From Neisseria subflava (lineage in GTDB: Bacteria > Pseudomonadota > Gammaproteobacteria > Burkholderiales > Neisseriaceae): a stretch of 64,000 nucleotides of DNA. This document shows positions 8,204-16,627 of the stretch, piece by piece. The notes beneath the pieces are model-generated. The model was given only the letters and a program-made list of their open reading frames with translations. It was not told where the DNA came from and ran no database searches. The stretch spans positions 124,001 through 188,000 of the forward strand of contig NZ_CP073115.1 in assembly GCF_024205705.1 (NCBI RefSeq). Direction: 5' to 3'. Numbering within the stretch: the stretch's first letter is position 1; the number at the start of each line of letters is the position of its first letter. The translations under genes and the position numbers were made by a program.

Positions 8204-8842
8204 TTAACGAACCAGAAACGGATTGTACCTTTTCTCATGCCCGATACTGGTCATGCGGCCGTGTCCGGCTATCACTTGCGTGGTTTCGGGTAGGGTTAAT
8301 AGTTTAGCGCAGATATTGTTTATGAGGTCATCATGATTGCCGCGCGGAAAATCTGTGCGACCAACGGTTTCATAAAATAAAACATCGCCTGCGACTAAAA
8401 GACCGTTTTCGGCGTTGTAAAAAACGACTTGGCCGGGAGTGTGGCCGGGAATGTGGAGGACTTGGAAGCTGTGATTGCCGACCTTGAGCGTTTCCCCTTC
8501 TTCCAGCCAGCGTGTCGGCGTGAATGACGGAGAAACGGGGAAACCATATTGCGCCGTCGTTTGCGGAAGGGCTTGGAGCAGGAATTCGTCGTCTTTGTGC
8601 GGGCCGAGAACGGGTACGTCGCAGGTTTTCAAAAGTTCAACCACGCCGCCTGCGTGGTCAAGATGGCCGTGGGTCAGCCAAATGGCAGTCAGCTTGAGGC
8701 CTTTGTTTTGGACTTGTTGCAATAAATAGGGTACGTCGCCGCCGACATCGGTCAAAACGGCTTCTTTGGTTTCGTCATCCCAAATCAGCGTGCAGTTTTG
8801 ACGGAAGGGGGTAACGGCGTTGATTTCAAATTGGAGTGCCAT
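8204..8842 (-). CDS. MBL-fold metallo-hydrolase (YcbL / glyoxalase II-like)
   Basis: Start at ATG 8842 (212 aa), with AGGAA eight bases upstream; a much longer upstream extension of the frame is not protein-like. The zinc motif THGHLDH is at 57-63, followed by HIPGHTPGQVVFY, GDVLFYETVGRTDFPRG and a C-terminal AGHGRMTSIGHEK, giving the full metal ligand set of class B hydrolases. The closest general match is the YcbL-type glyoxalase II family, which hydrolyses thioesters such as S-lactoylglutathione. The protein is shorter than classical GloB and lacks its C-terminal substrate domain, so the substrate is open. Confidence 0.88.
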   Translation of the reverse strand: MALQFEINAVTPFRQNCTLIWDDETKEAVLTDVGGDVPYLLQQVQNKGLKLTAIWLTHGHLDHAGGVVELLKTCDVPVLGPHKDDEFLLQALPQTTAQYGFPVSPSFTPTRWLEEGETLKVGNHSFQVLHIPGHTPGQVVFYNAENGLLVAGDVLFYETVGRTDFPRGNHDDLINNICAKLLTLPETTQVIAGHGRMTSIGHEKRYNPFLVR

Positions 8843-8941
8843 GGGTGTTCCTGGGAAATGCTTATTTAATGTTGTTTGCGTTTCAGACGGTCTTTTGTTA
8901 TTATGCATATATAATAAAAAGCAAGTCTGGAAGAGTGTCTT

Positions 8942-9760
8942 ATGAATAATGTAATGCGAACCATGATACCGATTTTTGCGGCTTCTTTCATCTCTGCGGC
9001 GTTTGGTGCAGATTTGTTGTTGGCGCAGGAATATAAAAATCAAGATATTGCCGGTTGGGCCATGAGTGAAAAGTTGGATGGCGTACGCGCGTATTGGGAC
9101 GGCAGGCAGCTGATCAGTCGTCAGGGCTATGCGTTTACACCGCCCAAAGGTTTTACAGCAGGTTTTCCGTCGTTTCCGATGGATGGCGAGTTGTACAGCG
9201 GACGAGGGCGGTTTGAGCAAATTTCCGCGACGGTGCGTTCTGCCTCGGGAAATTGGGACGGCATTCGTTTGCATGTTTTTGATGTGCCGCAGGCGCAGGG
9301 CAATCTGTATCAGCGGCTGGAAACGGCTTCGAAATGGCTGAAATCACACCCGTCGGCACGGTTTACGGTTATTCCGCAAGTCAAGGTGCGCGACAAACAG
9401 CATGCTTTGGATTTTTTGAAACAAGTTGAAGCGCTGGGTGGGGAAGGGGTGATGCTGCGTCAACCTGAAGCCCGTTATGCAAGTGGTAGAAATGGGCAGC
9501 TGTTGAAGCTGAAAAGTGAATATGATGATGAATGTACGGTAACGCGTCATTATGAGGGCAAAGGGCGCAATGTCGGGCGTTTGGGTGCGGTAGGATGCAA
9601 AAACCAATATGGCGAGTTTCGTATCGGCAGCGGTTTTAAGGATAAGGACCGCGACCATCCCCCGAAAATCGGTGCGCTGATTACTTACCGTTATCGTGGT
9701 TTTACGCAAAAAGGAACGCCGAAATTTGCAACATTTGTCAGAGTGCGTTCGGATCGATAA
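8942..9760 (+). CDS. ligE: Secreted ATP-dependent DNA ligase (Lig E type)
   Basis: A 272-residue minimal ligase. Residues 1-22 form a Sec signal (hydrophobic IPIFAASFISAAFGA). Motif I is SEKLDGVRAYWDG with the adenylated lysine at K44, followed by MDGELYSGRGRF (motif III), GGEGVMLR (motif IV), LLKLK (motif V) and a C-terminal OB-fold ending in FVRVRSDR. The extra domains of replicative or repair ligases are absent. Lig E enzymes are exported ATP-dependent ligases of naturally competent proteobacteria including Neisseria, and seal nicks in periplasmic or extracellular DNA. The enzyme may therefore act on incoming or biofilm DNA. It is a single gene with GGAAG ahead of the ATG. Confidence 0.92.
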   Translation: MNNVMRTMIPIFAASFISAAFGADLLLAQEYKNQDIAGWAMSEKLDGVRAYWDGRQLISRQGYAFTPPKGFTAGFPSFPMDGELYSGRGRFEQISATVRSASGNWDGIRLHVFDVPQAQGNLYQRLETASKWLKSHPSARFTVIPQVKVRDKQHALDFLKQVEALGGEGVMLRQPEARYASGRNGQLLKLKSEYDDECTVTRHYEGKGRNVGRLGAVGCKNQYGEFRIGSGFKDKDRDHPPKIGALITYRYRGFTQKGTPKFATFVRVRSDR

Positions 9761-9768
9761 AACAAATT

Positions 9769-9803
9769 AAAGGCCGTCTGAAAATAGGTTTCAGACGGCC
9801 TTT
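9769..9803. terminator. Inverted DUS hairpin between ligE and the HAD gene
   Basis: AAAGGCCGTCTGAAA and TTTCAGACGGCCTTT, with a short ATAGG loop, between convergent genes. Confidence 0.8.
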
Positions 9804-9826
9804 CAATATAGATGTTGCATAGCCTT

Positions 9827-10477
9827 TTATAAGGTTTCCAATACATCAGGCAATTTGGCCAAGCTGTTGAGCATGGCGACATGGGGCATGGAGGAAAGCT
9901 GTTGGGCGGTATGTGCGCCGGTGGTGACAGCGATGGCGCGGATTTTGGCATTGGCGGCCATTTCTAGGTCGTGGGTGGTGTCGCCGACGACGACGGCCTC
10001 TTCCGGCTCAACACCCAGTCGGTCGCAGAGGGCGAGTACCATATCGGGCGCGGGTTTGGACGGATATTCGCTAGCGCAGGCAGTTTCCAGCCAGAAGGCT
10101 TGGGTGCCGGTTTGCTCGATGGACCTATCCAGTCCGCTGCGGCCTTTTCCGGTCGCTACGGCAAGCCAATAGCCTTGTTGCTTCAAGCGTTGCAGGCAGG
10201 GCAGGGCTTCGGGGAACAGAGTCATGTTGTGGTTGTTGGGATTGAGGTAGTGCGCGGCATAGGTCTCAATCAGGGTTTCCTGAACGTGTTCGCTGACGTT
10301 GTGGGCAAGGCGGCGGATGATGCCGGAGAGGCTGTATCCGATGAGCGGGCGGATTTGGTCGGCTTCGGGAACGGGTAGGCCGCAATCGGCAAAGCTTTGC
10401 TGGAAGGTGTGGATGATGGGGTTGGTGGTGTCGGCAAGCGTGCCGTCCCAGTCGAAAATGATGAGTTTGGGTTTCAT
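9827..10477 (-). CDS. HAD-family phosphatase (phosphoglycolate phosphatase-like)
   Basis: Start at ATG 10477 (216 aa) with GGAAA upstream. HAD motif I is DWDGTLADT with D9 as nucleophile and D11 as acid. The cap helices follow at residues 15-80. Motif II lies in VATGKGRSGLD, motif III is the Lys in SKPAPDMV, and motif IV is GDTTHDLEMA. This places it in the Gph/PGP subgroup, small-cap phosphatases acting on phosphoglycolate or similar small phosphoesters. Substrate preference cannot be read from the sequence. A DUS lies directly upstream of the ribosome site. It is transcribed toward ligE. Confidence 0.87.
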   Translation of the reverse strand: MKPKLIIFDWDGTLADTTNPIIHTFQQSFADCGLPVPEADQIRPLIGYSLSGIIRRLAHNVSEHVQETLIETYAAHYLNPNNHNMTLFPEALPCLQRLKQQGYWLAVATGKGRSGLDRSIEQTGTQAFWLETACASEYPSKPAPDMVLALCDRLGVEPEEAVVVGDTTHDLEMAANAKIRAIAVTTGAHTAQQLSSMPHVAMLNSLAKLPDVLETL

Positions 10478-10564
10478 GGGTTTCCTTTCAGACGGCCTTG
10501 AATAACTTATTATTTTAAAAGTGTATTTTGGTGTGGCTGAATTCACCAAAATACACGAATAGAA

Positions 10565-11056
10565 CTATGGGTTACTTAATATTTTAACTTTTTCTTGATT
10601 GAATTCTTGTTCGGAAAGAATACCTTGATCTAATAATTTCTTTAAATTTACTAATTGATCATATTTTTTGTTGTTGCTTGAATTATCAATATCTACTTGT
10701 TTTGTCTCTGTGCAGATAAAAATAATTTCAATCCTAGGCCAATTCCCTAAGATGTGAGGAGGAGTAGATGCTCTTTCTCTAATTGCTTTCATACTTTTAT
10801 TTTTTTGTTTGCAGAAAGCCTGTGCTCTTTTTTCGGCACTGTGTCTCACAGCAGTTGAAGGAGTAAATCCTGATGCTCCTTGGTGGAATATGCGATATTC
10901 TTGTTCATTATTTTCATTAACATCTAAAATAGTTTCTTTGCCTTTGTAAATGATTGCTGTATCAAAACCCGAGTTGCCCTTTTCAACGATTTGGATTCCC
11001 GATGCAGTTGTACAACCAGCTAAAATTAATGCTAATAGAAGATAAAATTTAGACAT
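10565..11056 (-). CDS. AT-rich lipoprotein with C-terminal SHOCT domain
   Basis: A 163-residue protein. A short lipoprotein signal (MSKFYLLLALILAGC) places C15 at the lipobox. The middle part, with three cysteines and no recognised fold, is followed by an Asn/Ser linker and a C-terminal SHOCT motif (YDQLVNLKKLLDQGILSEQEF), a short helical oligomerisation unit found in many unrelated bacterial proteins. Base composition is clearly more AT-rich than that of rluC or the HAD gene on either side, which suggests later acquisition. No function can be assigned. It has a good GGAAA-type ribosome site and is not overlapped by other genes. Confidence 0.75.
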   Translation of the reverse strand: MSKFYLLLALILAGCTTASGIQIVEKGNSGFDTAIIYKGKETILDVNENNEQEYRIFHQGASGFTPSTAVRHSAEKRAQAFCKQKNKSMKAIRERASTPPHILGNWPRIEIIFICTETKQVDIDNSSNNKKYDQLVNLKKLLDQGILSEQEFNQEKVKILSNP

Positions 11057-11095
11057 GACGTTTCCTTATTTTGGGTTAAGTAAATCTATTTGATT

Positions 11096-12082
11096 TCAGA
11101 CGGCCTTTTCCTGATTTTCCAACATTACAATGAATTGCGCCAATTCTTGCGGCAGGGAGGCTTTCAGGATCAGTTTTTCGCCGGTCAGCGGATGGGCAAG
11201 GTGCAGCTCGGAGGCGTGCAGGAACATTCTTTTCAAACCGAGTTTCTGCAGGCGTTTGTTGGCTTGATAGTCGCCGTAGCGTTCGTCGCCGGCAATGGGG
11301 CAGTCTTGCGATTGCAGATGGACGCGGATTTGGTGGGTGCGACCGGTTTTTAGGGTGGCTTCGACAAGGGTCAGGTCGGATAGGCCGACTTGGTGCAAAA
11401 GGCCGTCTGAAAAACGGTTTAACACGCGGAAGATGGTGTGGGCGGATTGGCCGTCTTCGCTGACGCGCACCATTTTTTCGCCTTGTGCGCCGGTGTATTT
11501 GAACAGGGGGAGCTTGACGTGGAAGCGGTCGTTCGGCAGCCTGCCGACACCCAGTGCGAGATAGATTTTTTTCGGATGGTCATTGCGGATGGCTTCGTGC
11601 AGCTTCACTAAGGCGCTGCGCTTTTTGGCAATCATCAAAAGGCCGCTGGTGTCTTTGTCGAGGCGGTGGACGAGTTCGAGATAACGCGCTTCGGGACGGG
11701 CGCGGCGGATTTGTTCGATGACGCCGAAGCTCACGCCGCTGCCGCCGTGGACGGCAACACCGGACGGTTTGTTGATGACCAAAAGCGCATCGTCTTCGTA
11801 AATGATGTCAAATTCGCGCGCAGGCGCGGCCTGGCTTTCAGACGGCCTTTGTTTTTCAGCGGTGCGTATCGGCGGAATGCGGACGGTATCGCCTGCCTGA
11901 ATGCGGTTGTCGGGTTTGCAGCGTTTTTTGTTCAGCCGCACTTCGCCGGCGCGGATAATGCGGTGGATATGGCTTTTCGGGACGCCTTTGAGGATTTTTA
12001 TCAGATAGTTATCAAGGCGTTGGCCTTCCTCGTGTTCGGCAACGGCAATCAGGCTGACTGAATCTTTGCGTATTGCGTGCAT
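11096..12082 (-). CDS. rluC: 23S rRNA pseudouridine(955/2504/2580) synthase
   Basis: A 328-residue RluA-family enzyme. The N-terminal S4 RNA-binding domain is at about 20-75 (QRLDNYLIKILKGVPKSHIHRIIRAGEVRLNKKR), then a catalytic domain with HRLDKDTSGLLMIAK, where D142 is the expected nucleophile, and the C-terminal TGRTHQIRVH motif. RluC isomerises three uridines in 23S rRNA. The assignment among RluA-family members is supported by the divergent position next to rne, as in E. coli. DUS copies lie inside the coding sequence (RPSES near residue 80 and FSDGLLHQ) without breaking the frame. Confidence 0.92.
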   Translation of the reverse strand: MHAIRKDSVSLIAVAEHEEGQRLDNYLIKILKGVPKSHIHRIIRAGEVRLNKKRCKPDNRIQAGDTVRIPPIRTAEKQRPSESQAAPAREFDIIYEDDALLVINKPSGVAVHGGSGVSFGVIEQIRRARPEARYLELVHRLDKDTSGLLMIAKKRSALVKLHEAIRNDHPKKIYLALGVGRLPNDRFHVKLPLFKYTGAQGEKMVRVSEDGQSAHTIFRVLNRFSDGLLHQVGLSDLTLVEATLKTGRTHQIRVHLQSQDCPIAGDERYGDYQANKRLQKLGLKRMFLHASELHLAHPLTGEKLILKASLPQELAQFIVMLENQEKAV

Positions 12083-12596
12083 TTTCTCTATAATCCCAAA
12101 CGTCCGTTTCTGGACCCGAACCTGCCGTCGCAGGCCGTCTGAAACGGATTTATTGTTAAAACGAGATTTTATATTAAAAACGCACTCCGCAAAGCATTTC
12201 CTTGTGTTTGTTCAAAGCCGGCAAACGCAATCCCGTAATTAAGTTTGAATTGAACCTGCCGTCCGGCCGGGCGTAAGACGCAGTTCGCGCAGCACCGTCC
12301 GAAATTACCGGCGCTACGATAATAAGAAGATGTAGGCTGCCTTATTTTGTCCGAAGCATCAGCATTCGGACGGCAGCGGAACCATCAACCTTTCCGCCGC
12401 ATTGTTCTTTATTTCCTTCTTTATCCGAATCCGTCCGCACATGGCTTGAGTTCAAGCATGCAACCTTGCGGATTTCAAATCAAATACTGGTTACACGGGG
12501 ATTTTCCCATCTTGCCTTTGAAGAGTGCCAACCGGACAGACAGGCCGTCTGAAAAAGATATTCACAAATCAAACGGCCGCTGTTCACGAGGTGACT
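12083..12596 (+). promoter_or_regulatory. 514-bp rluC-rne divergent region; probable long rne leader
   Basis: There is no convincing gene between the divergent rluC and rne starts. The stretch contains two DUS (near 12132 and 12542) and GC-rich blocks around 12230-12300 that could fold. In gammaproteobacteria rne carries a long 5' leader through which RNase E controls its own mRNA; a similar leader is inferred here from length and position only. The ribosome site CACGAGGTGACT precedes ATG 12597. Confidence 0.5.
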
Positions 12597-15479
12597 ATGA
12601 AAAGAATGTTATTCAACGCAACGCAGGCCGAAGAGCTGCGCGTTGCCATTGTCGATGGCCAAAACCTTTTGGACTTGGACATCGAAACGCTGGGCAAAGA
12701 ACAGCGTAAAGGCAATATCTACAAAGGTATCATTACCCGCATTGAGCCGTCGCTGGAAGCGTGTTTCGTCGATTACGGAACCGACCGCCACGGCTTTTTG
12801 CCGTTTAAGGAAGTATCGCGTTCATATTTCCGCGACTACGAAGGCGGCAGAGCGCGTATTCAGGACGTGCTCAAAGAGGGCATGGAAGTCATCGTCCAAG
12901 TCGAAAAAGACGAGCGCGGCAACAAAGGCGCGGCGCTGACCACTTTCATCAGCCTGGCCGGCCGCTATTTGGTATTGATGCCGAACAACCCGCGCGGCGG
13001 CGGCGTATCCCGCCGTATCGAAGGCGAAGAGCGCCAAGAGTTGAAAGCCGCTATGGCCGAACTCGATATTCCAAACGGCATGAGCATCATTGCCCGTACT
13101 GCCGGCATCGGCCGCAGCGCGGAAGAGTTGGAATGGGACTTGAACTACCTCAAACAACTCTGGCAAGCCATTGAAGAAGCAGGCAAAGCACACCACGATC
13201 CTTACCTGCTCTTTATGGAAAGCTCGTTGCTGATTCGTGCGATTCGCGACTATTTCCGTCCCGACATCGGCGAGATTCTGGTGGATAATCAAGAAGTTTA
13301 TGACCAAGTTGCCGAGTTCATGAGCTATGTCATGCCGAGCAATGTAGGCCGTCTGAAACTCTATCAAGACCACACGCCGCTGTTCTCCCGTTTCCAAATC
13401 GAACACCAAATCGAAAGTGCGTTCTCACGCAGCGTCAGCCTGCCTTCCGGCGGCGCGATTGTGATCGACCACACCGAAGCCCTGGTTTCCATCGACGTCA
13501 ACTCTGCGCGTGCCACACGCGGCTCTGACATTGAAGACACCGCGTTCAAAACCAATATGGAAGCCGCCGAAGAGGTCGCCCGTCAAATGCGCCTGCGCGA
13601 CTTGGGCGGTTTGGTCGTCATCGACTTCATCGACATGGAAAATCCGAAACACCAACGCGATGTTGAAAACGTCCTGCGCGACGCGCTCAAAAAAGACCGC
13701 GCACGCGTGCAAATGGGCAAACTTTCGCGTTTCGGCCTTTTGGAATTGAGCCGTCAACGTTTGAAACCGGCTCTGGGCGAAAGCAGCCATGTTGCGTGTC
13801 CGCGCTGTGCCGGTACCGGCGTTATCCGCGGCATCGAATCCACCGCCCTGCACGTTTTGCGCATTATTCAAGAAGAAGCGATGAAAGACAACACCGGCGA
13901 AGTACACGCACAAGTGCCTGTCGATGTTGCCACCTTCCTGTTGAACGAAAAACGCGCCGAGCTGTTTGCGATGGAAGAGCGTTTGGATGTCAACGTCGTC
14001 CTGATTCCAAACATCCACTTGGAAAATCCGCACTACGAAATCAACCGCATCCGCATTGATGACGTAGAAGAAGACGGCGAACCGAGCTACAAACGCGTCG
14101 CCGAGCCGGAAGAAGACGAATCCGCCAAACCTTTCGGCAGCGAAAAAGCCAAAGCTTCCCGTCCTGAGCCAGCTGTCAAAGGCGTACGCCATACCCAGCC
14201 TGCACCGACTGTCGCCCCTGAGAAAAAAGCCTCTTGGTGGGACAGCTTCAAAGCTTGGTTGAAACGCATTTTCGGCGGCGAGCCTGCACCTGCCGCAGTT
14301 GCTCAAGAGCCTGTTGAAAAACGTACGGCAAACAACCGCAACCAAAACAGCAACCGCCGTTCAAACAGCCGCCGTCAAAATCCACGCCGCAACAACAAAC
14401 ATGACGGCAGTAAAGTCGAAGTGCGCGAAGTGAATGCCGAAGCTGCCGACAGCAAGTTTGAAGAAAACAAATCAAACGAAAGCCGCAACGACGAGCGTAA
14501 AGACACCCGCCGCAACCGCAACCGTAACAACCGCCGCGATGATCGCAACAATGAGCGCAACCGTGTTGAGGAAGTGGTTGAGGACGTAAACGTTCAAGAA
14601 GTGGCTGCACTGGCTGAGATGCCGTCTGAAAACCAAGCGGAACAAAACGGCAATAAACGCCGCCGCAACAACAGTCGCAACGAGCGCAACCGTAATCAAT
14701 CTGCGGAAAACCGTGTTGAGGACGTGAACGTTCAAGCCGATGGCAAACAGGCGCAAGTCGAAGCGGACGACAACGCCCGCAACGAAGAGGGCGTGAAAAA
14801 CAATGGCCGTCAAGGACGAGACTGCAACAACCGTCAGCGCAACAATCGCAACGACCGCCGTTCCAACAGCAAAAAACGCAATATTCCGTCTTCAGCAAAA
14901 ATCGAGCAATACCTGAACATTACCGACACCGCCGACAAAGTCCTCTTTGCTGTAGCGCATGTTTTAGGTTTGAACGAAACGGTTGAAGCTGAAAATGTAC
15001 CTTTGCCGCAGGAAGATGATCATGCCGAGCCACTGGTGATTGTAGTATCCGAGCCTGAAGTGACCAGCGCAGAGCCATTCGTATTTGCGATTGAAAGCGA
15101 AGACGAGCCTGCCGTAGCGCAAACTGAAGGCGTAGATGCCGAACAAGCCCTGCTTGCTTCTGCAGTCAGCAACGTCAAAGAAGCCATTTCTGCAGTATTG
15201 TCTCCGAATGAAACGGCTACTGTTGCACCGGTTGAAGTACCAGACGAAACTGTTGCCACACCAGCTGAAGCCGTAGCTCAAGCAGCGCCTGTTGCAATCG
15301 TTGTGCCTGAGAGCTTGGGCGATTTGATCTTCGTTGAAACCGATCCGCAAGCTGTTGCCGCTTTTGCCGCGCAGCCACAACCTGAACCGGTCGCTAAAAC
15401 ACGCCGTTCGGATGTGCCTAAAGTAGAAGTGGAAGACGTAGCAGTCGAAATGATTTTGGTGGAAACACGCAAAGATTAA
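12597..15479 (+). CDS. rne: Ribonuclease E
   Basis: Start at ATG 12597 (960 aa) on the universal MKRMLFNATQAEELRVAIV. The S1 domain is at about 37-120. The catalytic DNase I-like fold has metal ligands D300 (VSIDVNSAR) and D343 (VVIDFIDM). The Zn-link cysteines C401 and C404 (CPRC) tie the dimer. After about residue 530 the protein becomes a disordered scaffold with Arg/Asn-rich blocks at roughly 580-760, then an acidic, Ala/Val/Pro-rich tail. RNase E starts mRNA decay, matures rRNA and tRNA, and gathers the degradosome on its C-terminal half. It is larger than RNase G, confirming RNase E. The scaffold is highly repetitive at the codon level (CGCAACAAC). Confidence 0.96.
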   Translation: MKRMLFNATQAEELRVAIVDGQNLLDLDIETLGKEQRKGNIYKGIITRIEPSLEACFVDYGTDRHGFLPFKEVSRSYFRDYEGGRARIQDVLKEGMEVIVQVEKDERGNKGAALTTFISLAGRYLVLMPNNPRGGGVSRRIEGEERQELKAAMAELDIPNGMSIIARTAGIGRSAEELEWDLNYLKQLWQAIEEAGKAHHDPYLLFMESSLLIRAIRDYFRPDIGEILVDNQEVYDQVAEFMSYVMPSNVGRLKLYQDHTPLFSRFQIEHQIESAFSRSVSLPSGGAIVIDHTEALVSIDVNSARATRGSDIEDTAFKTNMEAAEEVARQMRLRDLGGLVVIDFIDMENPKHQRDVENVLRDALKKDRARVQMGKLSRFGLLELSRQRLKPALGESSHVACPRCAGTGVIRGIESTALHVLRIIQEEAMKDNTGEVHAQVPVDVATFLLNEKRAELFAMEERLDVNVVLIPNIHLENPHYEINRIRIDDVEEDGEPSYKRVAEPEEDESAKPFGSEKAKASRPEPAVKGVRHTQPAPTVAPEKKASWWDSFKAWLKRIFGGEPAPAAVAQEPVEKRTANNRNQNSNRRSNSRRQNPRRNNKHDGSKVEVREVNAEAADSKFEENKSNESRNDERKDTRRNRNRNNRRDDRNNERNRVEEVVEDVNVQEVAALAEMPSENQAEQNGNKRRRNNSRNERNRNQSAENRVEDVNVQADGKQAQVEADDNARNEEGVKNNGRQGRDCNNRQRNNRNDRRSNSKKRNIPSSAKIEQYLNITDTADKVLFAVAHVLGLNETVEAENVPLPQEDDHAEPLVIVVSEPEVTSAEPFVFAIESEDEPAVAQTEGVDAEQALLASAVSNVKEAISAVLSPNETATVAPVEVPDETVATPAEAVAQAAPVAIVVPESLGDLIFVETDPQAVAAFAAQPQPEPVAKTRRSDVPKVEVEDVAVEMILVETRKD

Positions 15480-15495
15480 GATTGGTTTTCCAGTT

Positions 15496-15528
15496 AAAAG
15501 CCCGATGTTGAACGCATCGGGCTTTTTT
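15496..15528 (+). terminator. Rho-independent terminator of rne
   Basis: AAAAGCCCGATG pairs with CATCGGGCTTTT across a TTGAACG loop and is followed by T residues. It is not DUS-based. Confidence 0.9.
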
Positions 15529-15675
15529 ATTGGCAAGGAATTGTGCTGCTCATTTTCTTTGTGTTTGCCATGAGCGTTGCTTCATGGTTAAAAAAGCAGG
15601 ATAGCTTGCTGAGAAAGGGAGGAGTGTGATTCTTTCGATGGGAAGGGCTTGACGATAAATAGATCGGTATGAAAA

Positions 15676-15706
15676 AAGGCTGTCTGAAATGGTTTCAGAC
15701 AGCCTT
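15676..15706 (-). terminator. mscL terminator built from two matching variant DUS arms
   Basis: AAGGCTGTCTGAAA pairs with TTTCAGACAGCCTT around TGG. Both arms carry the same change from the consensus (GCT for GCC and AGC for GGC), so the stem is perfect although neither arm is a true DUS. Confidence 0.75.
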
Positions 15707-15736
15707 GGTTTGTGTGTGTATGTTTAGGTATTGTGA

Positions 15737-16180
15737 TTATTTTTTGTTCAGAGAGTCACGGATTTCGCGTAACAACAGAACTTCTTCGCTAGGCTCTGCT
15801 GGTGCTTCTTCAGCAGGAGCTTCGGTTTTTTTCACGGAGTTGATGGCTTTAACCACGCAGAAGATGGCAGCGGCAATAATCAGGAAGCTGATAACAGTGT
15901 TGATAAACAGACCGATGTTCAAAGTAACGGCACCGGCTGCTTGAGCGGCTGCCAGGTTGGCGTAACCTTCTGCAGGAGCGGCTTGTGCACCGTCTTTCAG
16001 TGTAATGAACAGGTTGGAGAAATCAACGCCGCCGATCAACAGACCGATAGGAGGCATGATTACATCGTCAACCAATGATTTGACGATGCCGCTGAATGCT
16101 GTACCGACAACCATACCGACTGCGAGGTCGATAACATTGCCGCGCATAACAAATTCTTTAAATTCTGAAGCGATTGACAT
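15737..16180 (-). CDS. mscL: Large-conductance mechanosensitive channel
   Basis: A 147-residue MscL. The N-terminal amphipathic helix ([22 protein letters not shown]) leads into TM1 ([26 protein letters not shown]). A periplasmic loop with an insert ([19 protein letters not shown]) follows, then TM2 ([23 protein letters not shown]) and a charged cytoplasmic helix ending in [12 protein letters not shown]. The homopentamer opens under membrane tension and releases solutes during sudden osmotic downshift. CAGGAG precedes the ATG. It stands as a single gene with its own hairpin downstream. Confidence 0.96.
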   Translation of the reverse strand: MSIASEFKEFVMRGNVIDLAVGMVVGTAFSGIVKSLVDDVIMPPIGLLIGGVDFSNLFITLKDGAQAAPAEGYANLAAAQAAGAVTLNIGLFINTVISFLIIAAAIFCVVKAINSVKKTEAPAEEAPAEPSEEVLLLREIRDSLNKK

Positions 16181-16583
16181 AATTAATCTCCTGTATGTGT
16201 TTGGTCAAAATCAGATGTGATTCAATTAATCGGCAGGCATCTTAACGCTTTATTAGTTAAGAAGAATTCAATAATGTTAAATTTTGTATTTCATGCCAAA
16301 AATGCCCTGCTTCTATGCCTTCTGTATGAAAAATAGGCCGTCTGAAATTTTTCTGTTACTTTTTTACACCATTTTTTATTAGTGGCTAAGTATCAGATAA
16401 CATGAATGTTATCTTTAGAATCAATGCTCTATCTCATCTTTTAAATGAGATGAAATGATAATGTTGTAATGTTAGTAACATAACGCGCCGAAGCGTACGA
16501 CAATTATGTTTCATTCGTGTATTTGAATTTCAGACGGCCTTATCGGTTATGCCGTCATTCAAACCATAATGTAATGGCCATAA
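16181..16583. other. Gene-free AT-rich stretch between fabI end and mscL start
   Basis: It contains two unpaired DUS (near 16337 and 16530), a small inverted repeat ATCTCAT/ATGAGAT near 16431-16451, and no plausible ORF. The mscL promoter should lie here. Nothing else was recognised. Confidence 0.5.
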
Positions 16584-16614
16584 AAAACGCACTTTCATGA
16601 TGAAAGTGCGTTTT
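16584..16614 (-). terminator. Rho-independent terminator of fabI
   Basis: AAAACGCACTTTCA and TGAAAGTGCGTTTT form a 14-bp stem with a three-base loop just past the fabI stop. A-tracts on the far side make it potentially bidirectional. Confidence 0.88.
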
Positions 16615-16627
16615 GTGTAAAAACTAT

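Noticed and set aside
13425..14345. 306-codon frame antisense to rne
   Set aside because: It follows from the repetitive, GC-biased codons of the RNase E scaffold and has no ribosome site or protein-like composition.
14333..14880. Repeated AACCGCAACAAC-like units resembling a tandem array or CRISPR
   Set aside because: They are in-frame codons of the Arg/Asn-rich RNase E scaffold with irregular spacing and no spacers. No CRISPR array was seen in the window.
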